A DNA stretch of 64,000 nt, from NCBI GenBank assembly GCA_015075625.1, contig JABTTZ010000001.1:1674001-1738000 (forward strand), written 5' to 3'. The notes beneath the pieces were generated by a model. That model had not been told where the DNA came from. It ran no database searches and was given only the letters and a program-made list of their open reading frames with translations. Positions 25,582 to 34,100 of the stretch are shown here, one piece after another. The translations under genes were made by a program, and so were the position numbers. Positions within the stretch are counted from its first letter, which is position 1. Every line of letters starts with the position of its first letter. This DNA is from Anaerolineales bacterium. Its GTDB lineage: Bacteria > Chloroflexota > Anaerolineae > Aggregatilineales > UBA2796.

Positions 25582-25675
25582 GACCCAAAACGGTCAACAC
25601 AGCCTCGGTTGGTCTCTTTTGAGGGTTTCCCTTCTTGGCAGATGTTCCTTTTTCTAATTGCGGACACGCCTTTCA
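25582..25675. repeat. Repeat P, copy 1 (94 bp)
   Basis: Matches 59287-59380 at 93 of 94 positions. It starts GACCCAAAACGGTCAACAC and ends CGGACACGCCTTTCA, next to the 3' end of hppD. Diverged copies lie at about 23030-23135 and, inverted and partial, about 20805-20850. Confidence 0.85.
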
Positions 25676-25693
25676 GCGCCACACTACACTGCC

Positions 25694-26815
25694 TTAGAGA
25701 TTACCGCGTTTTTCCTGTTCGCGCTCAATCGCCTCAAAGAGTGCTTTGAAGTTCCCTTTGCCAAAGCCCCGCGATCCATGCCGCTCGATTACCTCGAAAA
25801 AGACGGTGGGGCGATCTTGAACGGGGTTCGTGAAGATTTGCAGTAAATAGCCTTCCTCATCGCGATCCACCAAAATCCCAAGCTCGGCAAGACGATCAAT
25901 CGGCTCATCAATCGTCCCGACGCGCTCGGTCAACTGCTCGTAATAGGCAGAGGGGACGGTGAGAAATTCGATCCCGTTCGCCCGCAGTTGGGAGACGGTG
26001 CCGATGATGTCGCCCGTCGAAAGGGCAAGGTGCTGGACGCCGGGTCCATAGTGGTAATCAAGGTATTCTTGAATCTGCGATTTGCGCTTGCCCTCGGCGG
26101 GTTCGTTGATGGGGAATTTCACTTTCCCGGTGCCGTTTTGCATCACCTTTGACATGAGCGCCGAATACTCGGTGCTGATGTCCCGATCATCAAAGTGGAG
26201 CAACTGCGAGAAGCCCATCGTTTCGGCAAAGAACTGCACCCAACGGTTCATCGCCCCCAATTCGACATTGCCCACCATGTGATCGACAGCAGCGAGTCCG
26301 ATCCCCTTGTGGTGGTGTGCGCCGCGCCCATTCGTGCCGTTCGTGGCGGCGTTCACCGCCCGATAGCCCGGCAGAAACACACCCTGATAATCCTGCCGAT
26401 CCACAAACTTGATGATTACATCGCCATAGCAGCGGATGGCGCTGTAACGAAGGACGCCGTACTCATCGGCGCGTTCGGTGGGGGGAATCGCCCCTGTCGC
26501 CCCGCGCTTGGTCGATTCCCGATAGGCGCTCTCGGCGTCGGGGACTTCCATGGCAATCACAGCGACGGAATCCCCATGAAGGTGAACGAAGCGTGACGCC
26601 GCATGGTCAGGGGAAAACGAGGTGGAAAGGACAAGGCGAATCTGTCCTTGTTCCATCAGGTAGGAAGCAAACTCACGGTTGCCCGTCTCCAGCCCGCTGT
26701 AGCCGGTGTGGGCAAAGCCAAACCCCGTCCGGTAAAAATGGGCGGCTTGCTTGGCATTCCCGACATAGAGTTCGACATGATCAATACGCTTAATTGGCAA
26801 AAAATCGTCCGACAT
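25694..26815 (-). CDS. hppD: 4-hydroxyphenylpyruvate dioxygenase
   Basis: Converts 4-hydroxyphenylpyruvate to homogentisate in tyrosine breakdown or tocopherol/plastoquinone-type synthesis. The 373-residue length is normal. It has two vicinal-oxygen-chelate halves; the iron ligands are His179 (AAVDHMVGN), His262 (GPGVQHLAL) and Glu341 (VFFEVIERHG), and the C-terminal helix with FGKGNFKALFEAIEREQ is conserved. GGAGGGG about 9 bases before the ATG at 26815 supports the start. No homogentisate dioxygenase or other tyrosine genes are adjacent. Confidence 0.95.
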   Translation of the reverse strand: MSDDFLPIKRIDHVELYVGNAKQAAHFYRTGFGFAHTGYSGLETGNREFASYLMEQGQIRLVLSTSFSPDHAASRFVHLHGDSVAVIAMEVPDAESAYRESTKRGATGAIPPTERADEYGVLRYSAIRCYGDVIIKFVDRQDYQGVFLPGYRAVNAATNGTNGRGAHHHKGIGLAAVDHMVGNVELGAMNRWVQFFAETMGFSQLLHFDDRDISTEYSALMSKVMQNGTGKVKFPINEPAEGKRKSQIQEYLDYHYGPGVQHLALSTGDIIGTVSQLRANGIEFLTVPSAYYEQLTERVGTIDEPIDRLAELGILVDRDEEGYLLQIFTNPVQDRPTVFFEVIERHGSRGFGKGNFKALFEAIEREQEKRGNL

Positions 26816-26939
26816 TGGTTAAAACCCCTCCTGTTGGTAACGAATCGGGGTAATTTTTTGAGGAAATACCCCACTTTTCGTCTTTTGTTTATTCTGCACA
26901 AGTATAGCACAGGCGGCGTTGTCACATGAGGGGGAAGGG

Positions 26940-27150
26940 GTGGTTATCCATCAAAACGGGCGCAAGGCATTGCGCCCCTACGGGGTGCGGGGTTAAAACA
27001 CCCGCGCTAGGCGTGATCACCCCGTTGGGGCTTGAAGACAACATGGTGTGGGCTGCCTTCCAAGCCCCGTAGGGGTGGTTATTCTTAGCCCGTCCCCTTT
27101 AGGGGCGGGCTAGAGCGTGCGGCGGACGCCCAGGGGGGCGCCCCTACGAG
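26940..27150. repeat. REP unit with modules A, B, B', C-variant and D
   Basis: Module A (GCGGGGTTAAAACACCCGCG) at 26987, B (CCCCGTTGGGG), a core containing ACAACATGGTGTG, B' and a CCCGTCCCC/GGGGCGGG variant of C are followed by a D-type hairpin near 27122. The remaining bases of this gap back to 26816 hold TATACT in the minus sense (near 26900), a possible -10 box of hppD. Confidence 0.7.
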
Positions 27151-27163
27151 GGGTGCGCAATAT

Positions 27164-29410
27164 CTACGGTGTGTACACCCAAATGTCGAGGAGAATGTTC
27201 GCCCCGTTGTAGCCCGCCACACGGATATAGGCACGCTGACCTTCCGCCGTGTAGACGCCAATAACCAAGCCTTGCAGCAGATTTCCCTGCGCAATGCCCA
27301 CAACATTGTTGACGACGGCGGGCGAGAGGTAGTCATAGTGGACCTGCGCTACCTGTACGCCGGAGAGCGCCCCAACCACCGAGCCGTTGATCGGCACAAG
27401 GTTGGAGGTCGGATCAAAGGTCAGGTCTTGAGTCCCCCCAAAGAGATCGATGCTGCTGCCGGGGGCAAGCTGCGCCGTTGCTTGGGTCACATTGAAGCCG
27501 CGATCAATCTTATAGGTGAAGGACGGGCTGTTGTTCTGCTCACCGAGATCACCTTCATCCACCTCGCGGTTCAGGTCAAGGACGATAGCAATCGTCTCCA
27601 CGCCCGTCCCGCCGAGGGTGTAGTTGATGATCGCCTGTGTTTGCTGTCCGGCTGCCAGCCCCGGCACAATTGCCGAGCCGAATACCTCGCCGGGGCGCAT
27701 GGAGGCTGCCACCGCAAACTGTCCGGCGTTGATCCCGCCCTGATTGGCGAGCGTCACCGTCAGGGTGAAGGGCTGTCCGGGCAGCGGCACGGCGGGCGTC
27801 AGGAAGGCGTTCACCATGACAATATCCGCTTTGGGCGTGGGGGTGACTGTTGGCGGCACGGTGGGCGTCGGCGGCGGCGCAATGAGCGGCAGCGTGCGCA
27901 CATCGCCGGCGATGCTGATGAACTGGCTTGCCCCGCTGATCCACGCCGGCTGTTGGCGGAACAGAATAGCAAACCAACTGAAATCGGCATTCGCGCCGAG
28001 GAGTTGCACTTGCTCATTGCGGTTCAACTGACCGAGGATCGGGTAATTTTGCCCCGGACCCTGCCGCACATTCAACGTGCTAGAACGAACGGTGGCAAAG
28101 ACGCCATCCAGCGTGGGCGAGGGGACAAGCGTAAATGTCGGCGGGAGCGTCGGCGTCGGAGTGAACGTCGGGGAGGGGGTGAAGGTCAGGGTGAAGGTGG
28201 GCGTTGGCGTTTCGGTAGCGACGGTTGGTACGGCGGTGGGCGGCGTTGTGGGGACTGCCGTTGCTTGCCCGCTAAAATCGACCCGCGTCCGCCCATCAAA
28301 AATAGCGACGGGGCGGAGTGCGCCGTACACATTTGCCTCACCCACAATGACATTCTCGTTGATCCGTCCCCCTTCGCGGGCGGGGATCAGTCCCCCCTGC
28401 ACGCCACTCACCGTCCCGACGGTGATCAGCTTGGCGCGAATATCGGCGGCGGTGGTCGCCCCCTCTAGGACGGCGTTGGCAAGCAGTGTCGCGCCGTCAA
28501 AGGCGGCGGCGGCACGCCCATCGGGAAGTTTGCCAAACAGGGTGACATACGTCTTTAGAAAGCTGGCGCTGGTGGGGGTATCAAGGATGGGCGTCCAATC
28601 AATGGCGGTGAGGATTCCCCGCCGCCCGCCGAAGGGAATCCCCTCTAAAAAGGCGTTGTCATCGCCATTGGCAAGAGCAAACACCCCGCCAAAGCCGGCA
28701 TCGCGCAGGGCGCGAAAGACGAGCGCACTCGTCTGCGAATTGGCAAGGCTAACCACCGCCCCCGCCCCACTGCCCAAGAGTTGAGCGGCGGCATCCGTTG
28801 GCGAAAGCAGCGTTCCATCAGCGCCTTCGCCGTTCAGCAGCAGCGCCGGAACGCCGAAGGACGCCAGCGCGTCCGTGACAATCTGGACGAGGGGCGCTTG
28901 GGCGGCGCTTTCCTGATATACGGCGATCCGCGTTTGGGCGCGATCCCGCACCAAGACCTCAACCAGCGCCCGCAGTTTGAGCGTATCTTCCGCGCGGGTA
29001 TGGAAGATCAGCCCGCCGCGAGGGGAATCAACGCCTGTTGCACCCGTAAAGACGGGGACGCCCGCGCTGTTCAGCGCATCACTGGCGGCAGCGGCAAGGG
29101 CGCTGTTATCCGGTCCAAAAATAGCGACCACCCCAATGTTTTTGAAGGCGTCAACCACTTGGCGAACTTCATCAGGCGTTGTTGCCGCCCCTGCCGCCAC
29201 CGCAAAACGGACTTTGCCAGTGGCGTTTGCCGTCTCCACCGCCAACGAAACACCGAGGGCAAGCGAGCTATCGGCGGTACCAATGACGCCAATCACAAGC
29301 GGCGCTCCGCCTTGTGGGGCGGGTTCGGCGCGGGTGATGCCAACGGCGCTGACCGTGAGCGCCAAGACGATGATCAGCACAGAGGCGATCTGCTGCAAGG
29401 ATTTTTTCAT
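27164..29410 (-). CDS. Secreted periplasmic-binding-protein-like receptor with SH3 and CARDB domains
   Basis: 748 residues with a signal peptide (1-28). Residues about 35-370 form a type I periplasmic binding fold as in branched-chain amino acid (Leu/Ile/Val) transport receptors (VIGVIGTADSSLALGVSLAV, IFGPDNSALAAAASDALN, GGLIFHTRAEDTLKLRALV). A Thr/Pro-rich linker (about 395-435) leads to a bacterial SH3 domain (STLNVRQGPGQNYPILGQLN), then a CARDB adhesion-type Ig domain (LPGQPFTLTVTLANQGGINA) and a final beta domain of about 100 residues. No ABC permease or ATPase genes are adjacent, so it may be a free surface sensor or binder and not a transporter part. Confidence 0.85.
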   Translation of the reverse strand: MKKSLQQIASVLIIVLALTVSAVGITRAEPAPQGGAPLVIGVIGTADSSLALGVSLAVETANATGKVRFAVAAGAATTPDEVRQVVDAFKNIGVVAIFGPDNSALAAAASDALNSAGVPVFTGATGVDSPRGGLIFHTRAEDTLKLRALVEVLVRDRAQTRIAVYQESAAQAPLVQIVTDALASFGVPALLLNGEGADGTLLSPTDAAAQLLGSGAGAVVSLANSQTSALVFRALRDAGFGGVFALANGDDNAFLEGIPFGGRRGILTAIDWTPILDTPTSASFLKTYVTLFGKLPDGRAAAAFDGATLLANAVLEGATTAADIRAKLITVGTVSGVQGGLIPAREGGRINENVIVGEANVYGALRPVAIFDGRTRVDFSGQATAVPTTPPTAVPTVATETPTPTFTLTFTPSPTFTPTPTLPPTFTLVPSPTLDGVFATVRSSTLNVRQGPGQNYPILGQLNRNEQVQLLGANADFSWFAILFRQQPAWISGASQFISIAGDVRTLPLIAPPPTPTVPPTVTPTPKADIVMVNAFLTPAVPLPGQPFTLTVTLANQGGINAGQFAVAASMRPGEVFGSAIVPGLAAGQQTQAIINYTLGGTGVETIAIVLDLNREVDEGDLGEQNNSPSFTYKIDRGFNVTQATAQLAPGSSIDLFGGTQDLTFDPTSNLVPINGSVVGALSGVQVAQVHYDYLSPAVVNNVVGIAQGNLLQGLVIGVYTAEGQRAYIRVAGYNGANILLDIWVYTP

Positions 29411-29508
29411 GGAGCGTCTCCAAAAGGGATTTCAACTGCGAATAGACAATACACAACACACGATTAACCGCAGCGCGTGGGCGCGGGTAACGATTTTAAA
29501 GCGTTTCT

Positions 29509-30366
29509 TCAGGCATCCTCTTCAAATCCGGCATAGGCAAGTTGTTTTTCAAGCTGGTCACCGAGGCGCTCTAGCCACGTGTTCTCCGTCTTGAGATCGC
29601 GCAAGCGCCCTAAGATAGCGTCCATTTCATCATAAAACTGCTTCCAAAAATCGCTATCCTCAAATTCGACCACTTTTTCCAACAGGTAGAGTCCGGTCAT
29701 CGCCTGTTTTGATTTCAAATCCGGGCGCAGCCCCTCCAGAAAAAAGTTTAGGGCGTTGATCAGGGCGGGCGGGTAAAGGCGGTACAACCCCTCGGCAACG
29801 AGATCGATCCGCTCGCGGTCATGCTCTATGACGCGCTCGGCGTGCTGGATGACCCGATCATAATCGTCCATCGTCCCGCACGCGCCCAACATGAAGGCGA
29901 TGTACGCCGACGATTTTGGCGAGGTGGTCGGATCATCGGCAACGCGGCGGAGCATCGCCAAACCGTCCGGCTTGGCGCGGATTGCCTCGGCGCGGTGGCT
30001 TGCCAACCAGCCCATCAGCACGCGGGCATTCTGGCTTGTCACTGTCGCCGGATCGGACAGAAAGCCCGGCAGCCAACGGACGTAGTGTTGGGCGTGTTCG
30101 TCGGTAATCTGTTCGGCGGCAAGCAGATTCGGCGTCAGGGCGGGGGCGCTGCTCAGAAAGTGACTCATCTCCGAAGGGTCAAGCGGGTAGCGGACGCGGG
30201 TCAGCAGCGCCGCGCCAAGCTGCGCTTCGGTCATCTCGTCAAGAAAAAGGGCATCCTCCGCCAAGCGTGCCGAGGCGACAGCAAGGGTGTGTTCGGTGAC
30301 CCCTGTCAGTTTGGCGCGGGTCAGGGCGACAATCACGCGGTTGAGTCCAGCTTGCGAATGAGTCAT
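29509..30366 (-). CDS. Uncharacterised helical-repeat protein
   Basis: 285 residues, predicted almost entirely helical, with no signal peptide or membrane segment. Pairs of amphipathic helices (for example ARLAEDALFLDEMTEAQLGA and SAYIAFMLGACGTMDDYDRV) suggest an alpha-solenoid such as ARM/HEAT. No catalytic motif is seen. The C-terminus is acidic (GFEEDA). It lies between the receptor gene and virion cluster A but on the opposite strand to the capsid gene, so it is likely a host gene. I do not recognise a family. Confidence 0.6.
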   Translation of the reverse strand: MTHSQAGLNRVIVALTRAKLTGVTEHTLAVASARLAEDALFLDEMTEAQLGAALLTRVRYPLDPSEMSHFLSSAPALTPNLLAAEQITDEHAQHYVRWLPGFLSDPATVTSQNARVLMGWLASHRAEAIRAKPDGLAMLRRVADDPTTSPKSSAYIAFMLGACGTMDDYDRVIQHAERVIEHDRERIDLVAEGLYRLYPPALINALNFFLEGLRPDLKSKQAMTGLYLLEKVVEFEDSDFWKQFYDEMDAILGRLRDLKTENTWLERLGDQLEKQLAYAGFEEDA

Positions 30367-30456
30367 GCCTTCTCCATGATCAGCGGCTTGCCGTCACAAA
30401 CTATACCCTTTGTTCATCGGGAAGGGCAAGGCGTGCGGGGGCGGACGATCTGACTC

Positions 30457-30485
30457 TTGACACATAAGAACTTATGTGCTAAACT
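30457..30485 (+). promoter_or_regulatory. Promoter with palindromic operator for virion cluster A
   Basis: TTGACA (30457-30462), a 17-nt spacer and TAAACT (30480-30485) form a strong sigma70-type promoter. The spacer is a perfect inverted repeat, CACATAAG-AA-CTTATGTG (30461-30478), placed where a repressor would block polymerase. Nearly the same 29 bases stand in the other orientation at 58822-58850 before virion cluster B. Confidence 0.85.
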
Positions 30486-30546
30486 GCCTTTCATGCGATT
30501 GAGAGGGTGCTTGTGGTGTGCGACCCAACCCTCAGCCGGGAAATGA

Positions 30547-30586
30547 CGCGCCCGGTACGGATTCAGGAGAGTCCGTGCCGGGTGCG
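30547..30586 (+). promoter_or_regulatory. Strong RNA hairpin in the capsid leader
   Basis: A 15-bp stem (30547-30561 with 30572-30586, two G-U pairs) with the loop TTCAGGAGAG lies between the promoter and the capsid gene. It is followed by TTTGTG, a poor U-run, so it could be an attenuator, a processing site or an RNA-binding element. A counterpart with a full T6 run lies at 58696-58749. Confidence 0.6.
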
Positions 30587-30651
30587 TTTGTGATTCTCAG
30601 CCGTGATTCAATGCCCGCTGGTCTTGATCAGGTGACATGGAGAGCGAACGA

Positions 30652-31509
30652 ATGAGCGTTTATAACTTGATTCCCTCGGTGTGGACGGCGCGGCTGCTGG
30701 CAAACCTGCACACGGCGCACGTGTTTGGGCAGGCGGGTGTGGTGAACCGCGATTACGAAGGGGACATTCGGCAAAAGGGCGACAGTGTGCGCATCAACGC
30801 TATTGGGGCGATCACCATTGAGGATTACATCCGCGACGACCAGCTTGGCGAACCGGAAACACTGGAGGACGCGCAGACCGTTCTTGAAATTGACCAAGCG
30901 AAGTACTTCCACTTTCAGATTGACGACGTGGATCGCCTTCAGAGCAGCCCCGACGCCATGGACGAGGCGATGAAGGAAGCCGCCTATGCCCTTGCCGATA
31001 GCGCGGATCGTTACATTGCCGGACTCTACACGGATGCGGCGGAGGGGAACACGATTGGCAGCACAACGACCCCCAAAACGGATTTGGGGACGGCAGGACG
31101 CGCCTATGAATACCTTGTTGATCTCGATACGATGCTGACCGAGGCAAACGTCCCCCGCCCCGGACGGTGGGTGGTTGTCCCCCCCTGGTATTACGCCCTG
31201 CTGCGTAAAGACGAACGGTTCATCCGTTCGGGGACGGCGCTTGGCGATCAGGCGCTGCGCAATGGGCAGATCGGGATGGCGGCGGGGCTTTCGGTGATGG
31301 AATCGAACAACGCCCCGAATCCGGCTGGCTCGGTCTACAAGATCATCGCCGGCTATGGCGGGGCGATCACCTTTGCCGAACAGATCGTCCAGTTTGAGGC
31401 ATACCGCCCGGAAAAACGCTTTGCCGACGCGGTGAAAGGGCTGCACCTGTATGGGGCAAAGCTCGTCCGCCCGATGGGGATCGCCGTCCTCTCCGCACAG
31501 CGGGCGTAG
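30652..31509 (+). CDS. Phage-type major capsid protein (P22/HK97-fold coat)
   Basis: 285 residues from the ATG at 30652 (GGAG 9 bases upstream; an ATG at 30637 is less likely). The pattern VYNLIPSVWTARLLANLHTA, VNRDYEGDIRQKGDSVRINA, ITIEDYIRDDQLG, LEIDQAKYFHFQIDDVDRLQ and the helix DEAMKEAAYALADSADRYIA matches P22-coat-like capsid proteins of tailed phages. The end (FEAYRPEKRFADAVKGLHLY and KLVRPMGIAVL) also fits. It would build the icosahedral shell. Its own promoter lies at 30457. No terminase or protease gene is nearby, and the portal and scaffold-like genes are 26 kb away at 56.4-58.1 kb. Confidence 0.87.
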   Translation: MSVYNLIPSVWTARLLANLHTAHVFGQAGVVNRDYEGDIRQKGDSVRINAIGAITIEDYIRDDQLGEPETLEDAQTVLEIDQAKYFHFQIDDVDRLQSSPDAMDEAMKEAAYALADSADRYIAGLYTDAAEGNTIGSTTTPKTDLGTAGRAYEYLVDLDTMLTEANVPRPGRWVVVPPWYYALLRKDERFIRSGTALGDQALRNGQIGMAAGLSVMESNNAPNPAGSVYKIIAGYGGAITFAEQIVQFEAYRPEKRFADAVKGLHLYGAKLVRPMGIAVLSAQRA

Positions 31510-31526
31510 GGCGGTGAAAGGCGGGC

Positions 31527-31705
31527 GGACGCCTCAGAGGGCGTCCCTACAGGGGCGGGGCAACCAAACTATAGCGCGGGGTTAAACCACCCGCGCTAGG
31601 ACTAACCACCCCTGCGGGGCTTGACCCCGAATCCGCGATGTAATTTGCCTTCAAGCCCCAACGGGGCGGTTAATTTCAGCCCGCTGCTTTAGCGGCGGGC
31701 GGACG
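31527..31705. repeat. REP unit (D, A, B, core, B', C)
   Basis: D hairpin at 31527, module A (GCGCGGGGTTAAACCACCCG) at 31573, B, the core CCGAATCCGCGATGTAATTT, B' and C. The CGAATCCGCGATGTA core is shared by the REP units in virion cluster A. Confidence 0.85.
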
Positions 31706-31786
31706 CCGACGGGCGTGAGCGGGCGACCACGCGGGGTCGCCCCCCATAGAGTTTTTCAACCAACTGACCGAAAGGATAACCAACCA

Positions 31787-32152
31787 ATGGCACGCGATAC
31801 GCTCCCGATCACCGATCTTGCCGTGAACGCGCTGACCGCACCGGAAACGCCGCTGGCGATCTCGCCAACAGATGGGGCGACGCTCCCCGCCGGTGGCGAT
31901 ACGGGGCGGATCGCCGTCCAGATCACAAACAGCGCCGAGGCAGCCTACACGGTGACCGTTGCGGCGGGGGTGAACCCGCCCGCCTTCCGCGCCCCAATGG
32001 GCGATCTCGCCATGGAAATCCCCGCCGGAGCAACGCGCTACCTCGTCATTGAGTCAGCGCGATTTGCCCAAGCGAACGGGGCGATCTGGCTGGATTTTGA
32101 AAGCGGGATGACGGGGACGGCGCTCGCTTTGCGGCTGCCGCGTGGGGTGTGA
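31787..32152 (+). CDS. Small virion-associated beta protein (decoration-like)
   Basis: 121 residues from the ATG at 31787, with AAAGGA about 10 bases upstream. The sequence alternates short beta strands (DTGRIAVQITNSAEAAYTVT, AGATRYLVIESARFAQ) and has no catalytic motif, no signal peptide and no Cys. Its place after the capsid gene and its Ig-like strand pattern suggest a capsid decoration or head protein; this is inference. Its stop codon is two bases from the next ATG, so the two genes are translationally coupled. Confidence 0.6.
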   Translation: MARDTLPITDLAVNALTAPETPLAISPTDGATLPAGGDTGRIAVQITNSAEAAYTVTVAAGVNPPAFRAPMGDLAMEIPAGATRYLVIESARFAQANGAIWLDFESGMTGTALALRLPRGV

Positions 32153-32154
32153 CC

Positions 32155-32847
32155 ATGCGCCGGACGATCACGACAATCCTCTTACAGCGTACCGCCGCCG
32201 ATGATGCTGGCGCCTTCGCCACACTGCTCCGCTCGCTGCGTTTCACCCTGACGCGGGACGACTGCGAGGCGCTCATCTTGTTGAACGGAGTCGATGGCGC
32301 ATCGCCCGATCTGCCGGGGTCCGTTCGCTGGCTTCGTTGGCAAACGCCCCGCCCCGCCGCCGAGGGGTGGGCGGCGCTGGCACTGGCGGCACGCGGGCGG
32401 CGTCTCGCTCTAATCGCCCCCGATGGGCAGATTCGGGATTCGGCGTGGCTGGATGCGCTGAGTGCTGCGCTGCGGGGGGATGGCGTTGGGCTGGCGGCGG
32501 CGGCGGGGGGGTGGCTTGCCCTCACCGCTGAGCGTGAGGGCTGTCTGATCCCCGCCAAAGGGGGGGCGGGGATGGATGTTCCCCTTGGGGGGGCAATCCT
32601 CGGACGGCGGGAGGTGATCCGTGCGGCGCTGGAGGCGGCGGCAGAAGAAAACGACCCCCACCCGATCATCGGGATCGCGCTGCGGGCGCGGGCGGCAGGC
32701 TATGGGGCGGTGGTGGGGAAGAACGCCGAAGCTCTTGTCTGTGGGGGGTGGTGGGGGGCGGCTGACCTTCGCGCCCCGCCCGATTTTGCGCGGCGCTGGC
32801 GCGGGCGCGGGCTAATTCAGGCAGAGCAAGGCGGGCGCATTCCGTAG
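32155..32847 (+). CDS. GT-A-fold glycosyltransferase-like protein
   Basis: 230 residues. The N-terminal half reads like a family 2 glycosyltransferase: beta strand EALILLNGVDGASPDLP, then AARGRRLALIAPDGQIRDSA and WLDALSAALRGDGVGLAAAA, where the usual DxD lies in a (V/F)xDDD segment but is APDG here. A second nucleotide-sugar-type segment is GGAILGRREVIRAALEAAAE. The DxD motif is not intact, so activity is uncertain. It overlaps the translation unit of the small protein upstream (ATG 2 bases after its TGA). It could modify virion or surface glycans. GC content and Gly/Ala richness are extreme. Confidence 0.5.
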   Translation: MRRTITTILLQRTAADDAGAFATLLRSLRFTLTRDDCEALILLNGVDGASPDLPGSVRWLRWQTPRPAAEGWAALALAARGRRLALIAPDGQIRDSAWLDALSAALRGDGVGLAAAAGGWLALTAEREGCLIPAKGGAGMDVPLGGAILGRREVIRAALEAAAEENDPHPIIGIALRARAAGYGAVVGKNAEALVCGGWWGAADLRAPPDFARRWRGRGLIQAEQGGRIP

Positions 32848-32854
32848 GGACGCC

Positions 32855-33125
32855 CGCCGCTAAAGCAGCGGGCTGAGATTGACCGCCCCGTTGGGGCTTG
32901 AAGGCAACCTACATCGCGGATTCGGGATTAAGCCCCGCAGGGGTGGTTAACCCTAGCGCGGGTGTTTTAACCCCGCGCTATTTCGTGCCTTTGCGCCCGC
33001 CGTTAAAGCAGCGGGCTGAGATTGACCGCCCCGTTGGGGCTTGAAGGCAAAGTACATCACGGATTCGGGGTCAAGCCCCGCAGGGGTGGTTAGCCCTAGC
33101 GCGGGCGGTTTAACCCCGCGCCACG
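32855..33125. repeat. Two consecutive REP units
   Basis: Two full C-B-core-B'-A composites stand head to tail (32855-32980 and 32995-33122). Their cores (CTACATCGCGGATTCGGG and GTACATCACGGATTCGGG) differ at a few positions and belong to the virion-cluster-A subfamily. Confidence 0.88.
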
Positions 33126-33200
33126 CAACCCCATCCCCGATTTTTTTGCCTCTTCGCGGTACAATGTCACCTTCCAACAAAAACCCTATTGGAACACTGC

Positions 33201-33923
33201 ATGTCCACTCTGAAAACCCTTCTTCCCGCGCCGCTGCGCCGCCGTTTGGGAGCGTTCCGCAAAGGCTTAGAGGTCGCCCGCTTCCGGTGGGAGACGCGCC
33301 ACCTTGATGCCTTCCTCCGTGATGTGCGCGGCGTGATTCATGTCGGGGCGCACACTGGCGAGGAGGCTGACCTCTACGCCGCACGCGGGTTGGATGTGAT
33401 CTGGCTTGAGCCGATCCCCGCTGTCTTTGCCCAATTGGAAAAAAACATTGCGCCGTTCCCTCGCCAGCGGGCGATCCGCGCCCTCATCAGCAGCGCCGAC
33501 GACCAGCCAATCACCTTTCATGTTGCCGATAATGCGGGGAGCTCGTCCTCCCTGTTCGAGTTCGCCCGTCACACCGAACTGTATGGCGAGGTCGCTATGG
33601 GGCAGACGCTCACCCTTCAGACGGTGACGCTCTCCACGCTGGCGCAGCGCGAACAGATCGACCTCAGCAAGTACGACGCGCTGGTCATGGACACACAGGC
33701 ATCCGAACTGCTCGTTTTGCAAGGGGCAGCGCCTATCTTGGATGGCTTTCGCTACATCAAAACGGAGGCAGCCGATTTTGAACTTTACAAGGGCGGCTGC
33801 CAATTGAAAGATATTGAGGCATTCCTCTCGCCACGTGGCTATAGGGAAATCGCCCGCTACCTGTACATCGAAAAGGCGGACGTCGGGCATTGCTACGATG
33901 TCGTCTACCGGCGCGGTACGTAG
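33201..33923 (+). CDS. FkbM-family methyltransferase
   Basis: 240 residues from the ATG at 33201. The SAM-binding block is VIHVGAHTGEEADLYAARGL, followed by VIWLEPIPAVFAQLEKNI, the conserved SSSLFEFARH segment and DTQASELLVLQGA (the FkbM D-x-x-G/S-x-E-x-x-V-L-x-G motif). FkbM enzymes O-methylate sugars or natural products, and often sit in surface-glycan clusters. Here the gene lies among virion genes next to a glycosyltransferase-like gene, which suggests glycan modification of a particle or the cell surface. It has REP units on both sides and its own promoter is not clear. Confidence 0.88.
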   Translation: MSTLKTLLPAPLRRRLGAFRKGLEVARFRWETRHLDAFLRDVRGVIHVGAHTGEEADLYAARGLDVIWLEPIPAVFAQLEKNIAPFPRQRAIRALISSADDQPITFHVADNAGSSSSLFEFARHTELYGEVAMGQTLTLQTVTLSTLAQREQIDLSKYDALVMDTQASELLVLQGAAPILDGFRYIKTEAADFELYKGGCQLKDIEAFLSPRGYREIARYLYIEKADVGHCYDVVYRRGT

Positions 33924-33927
33924 GGAC

Positions 33928-34060
33928 GCCCGCCGCTAAAGCAGCGGGCTGAGATTGACCGCCCCGTTGGGGCTTGAAGGCAAACTACATCCCGTATTCG
34001 GGTTCAAGCCCCGCAGGGGTGGTTAACCCTAGCGCCGCACGCGCTCACGGTTGCGCCCGC
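33928..34060. repeat. REP unit (C, B, core, B', partial A)
   Basis: C and B are followed by a core with CTACATCCCGTATTCGGG and B'; module A is cut short after AGCGC at about 34032. Confidence 0.8.
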
Positions 34061-34100
34061 CGCCCAACCTCACCCCACGTCGGGGCGACCACGCGCCCTC

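Noticed and set aside
25461-25682. Peptide KGVSAIRKRNICQEGKPSKE shared with a frame at 59229-59447
   Set aside because: The identity is due to repeat P at DNA level (93/94 bases, including wobble positions), and the third copy at 23030-23135 has a stop in this frame.
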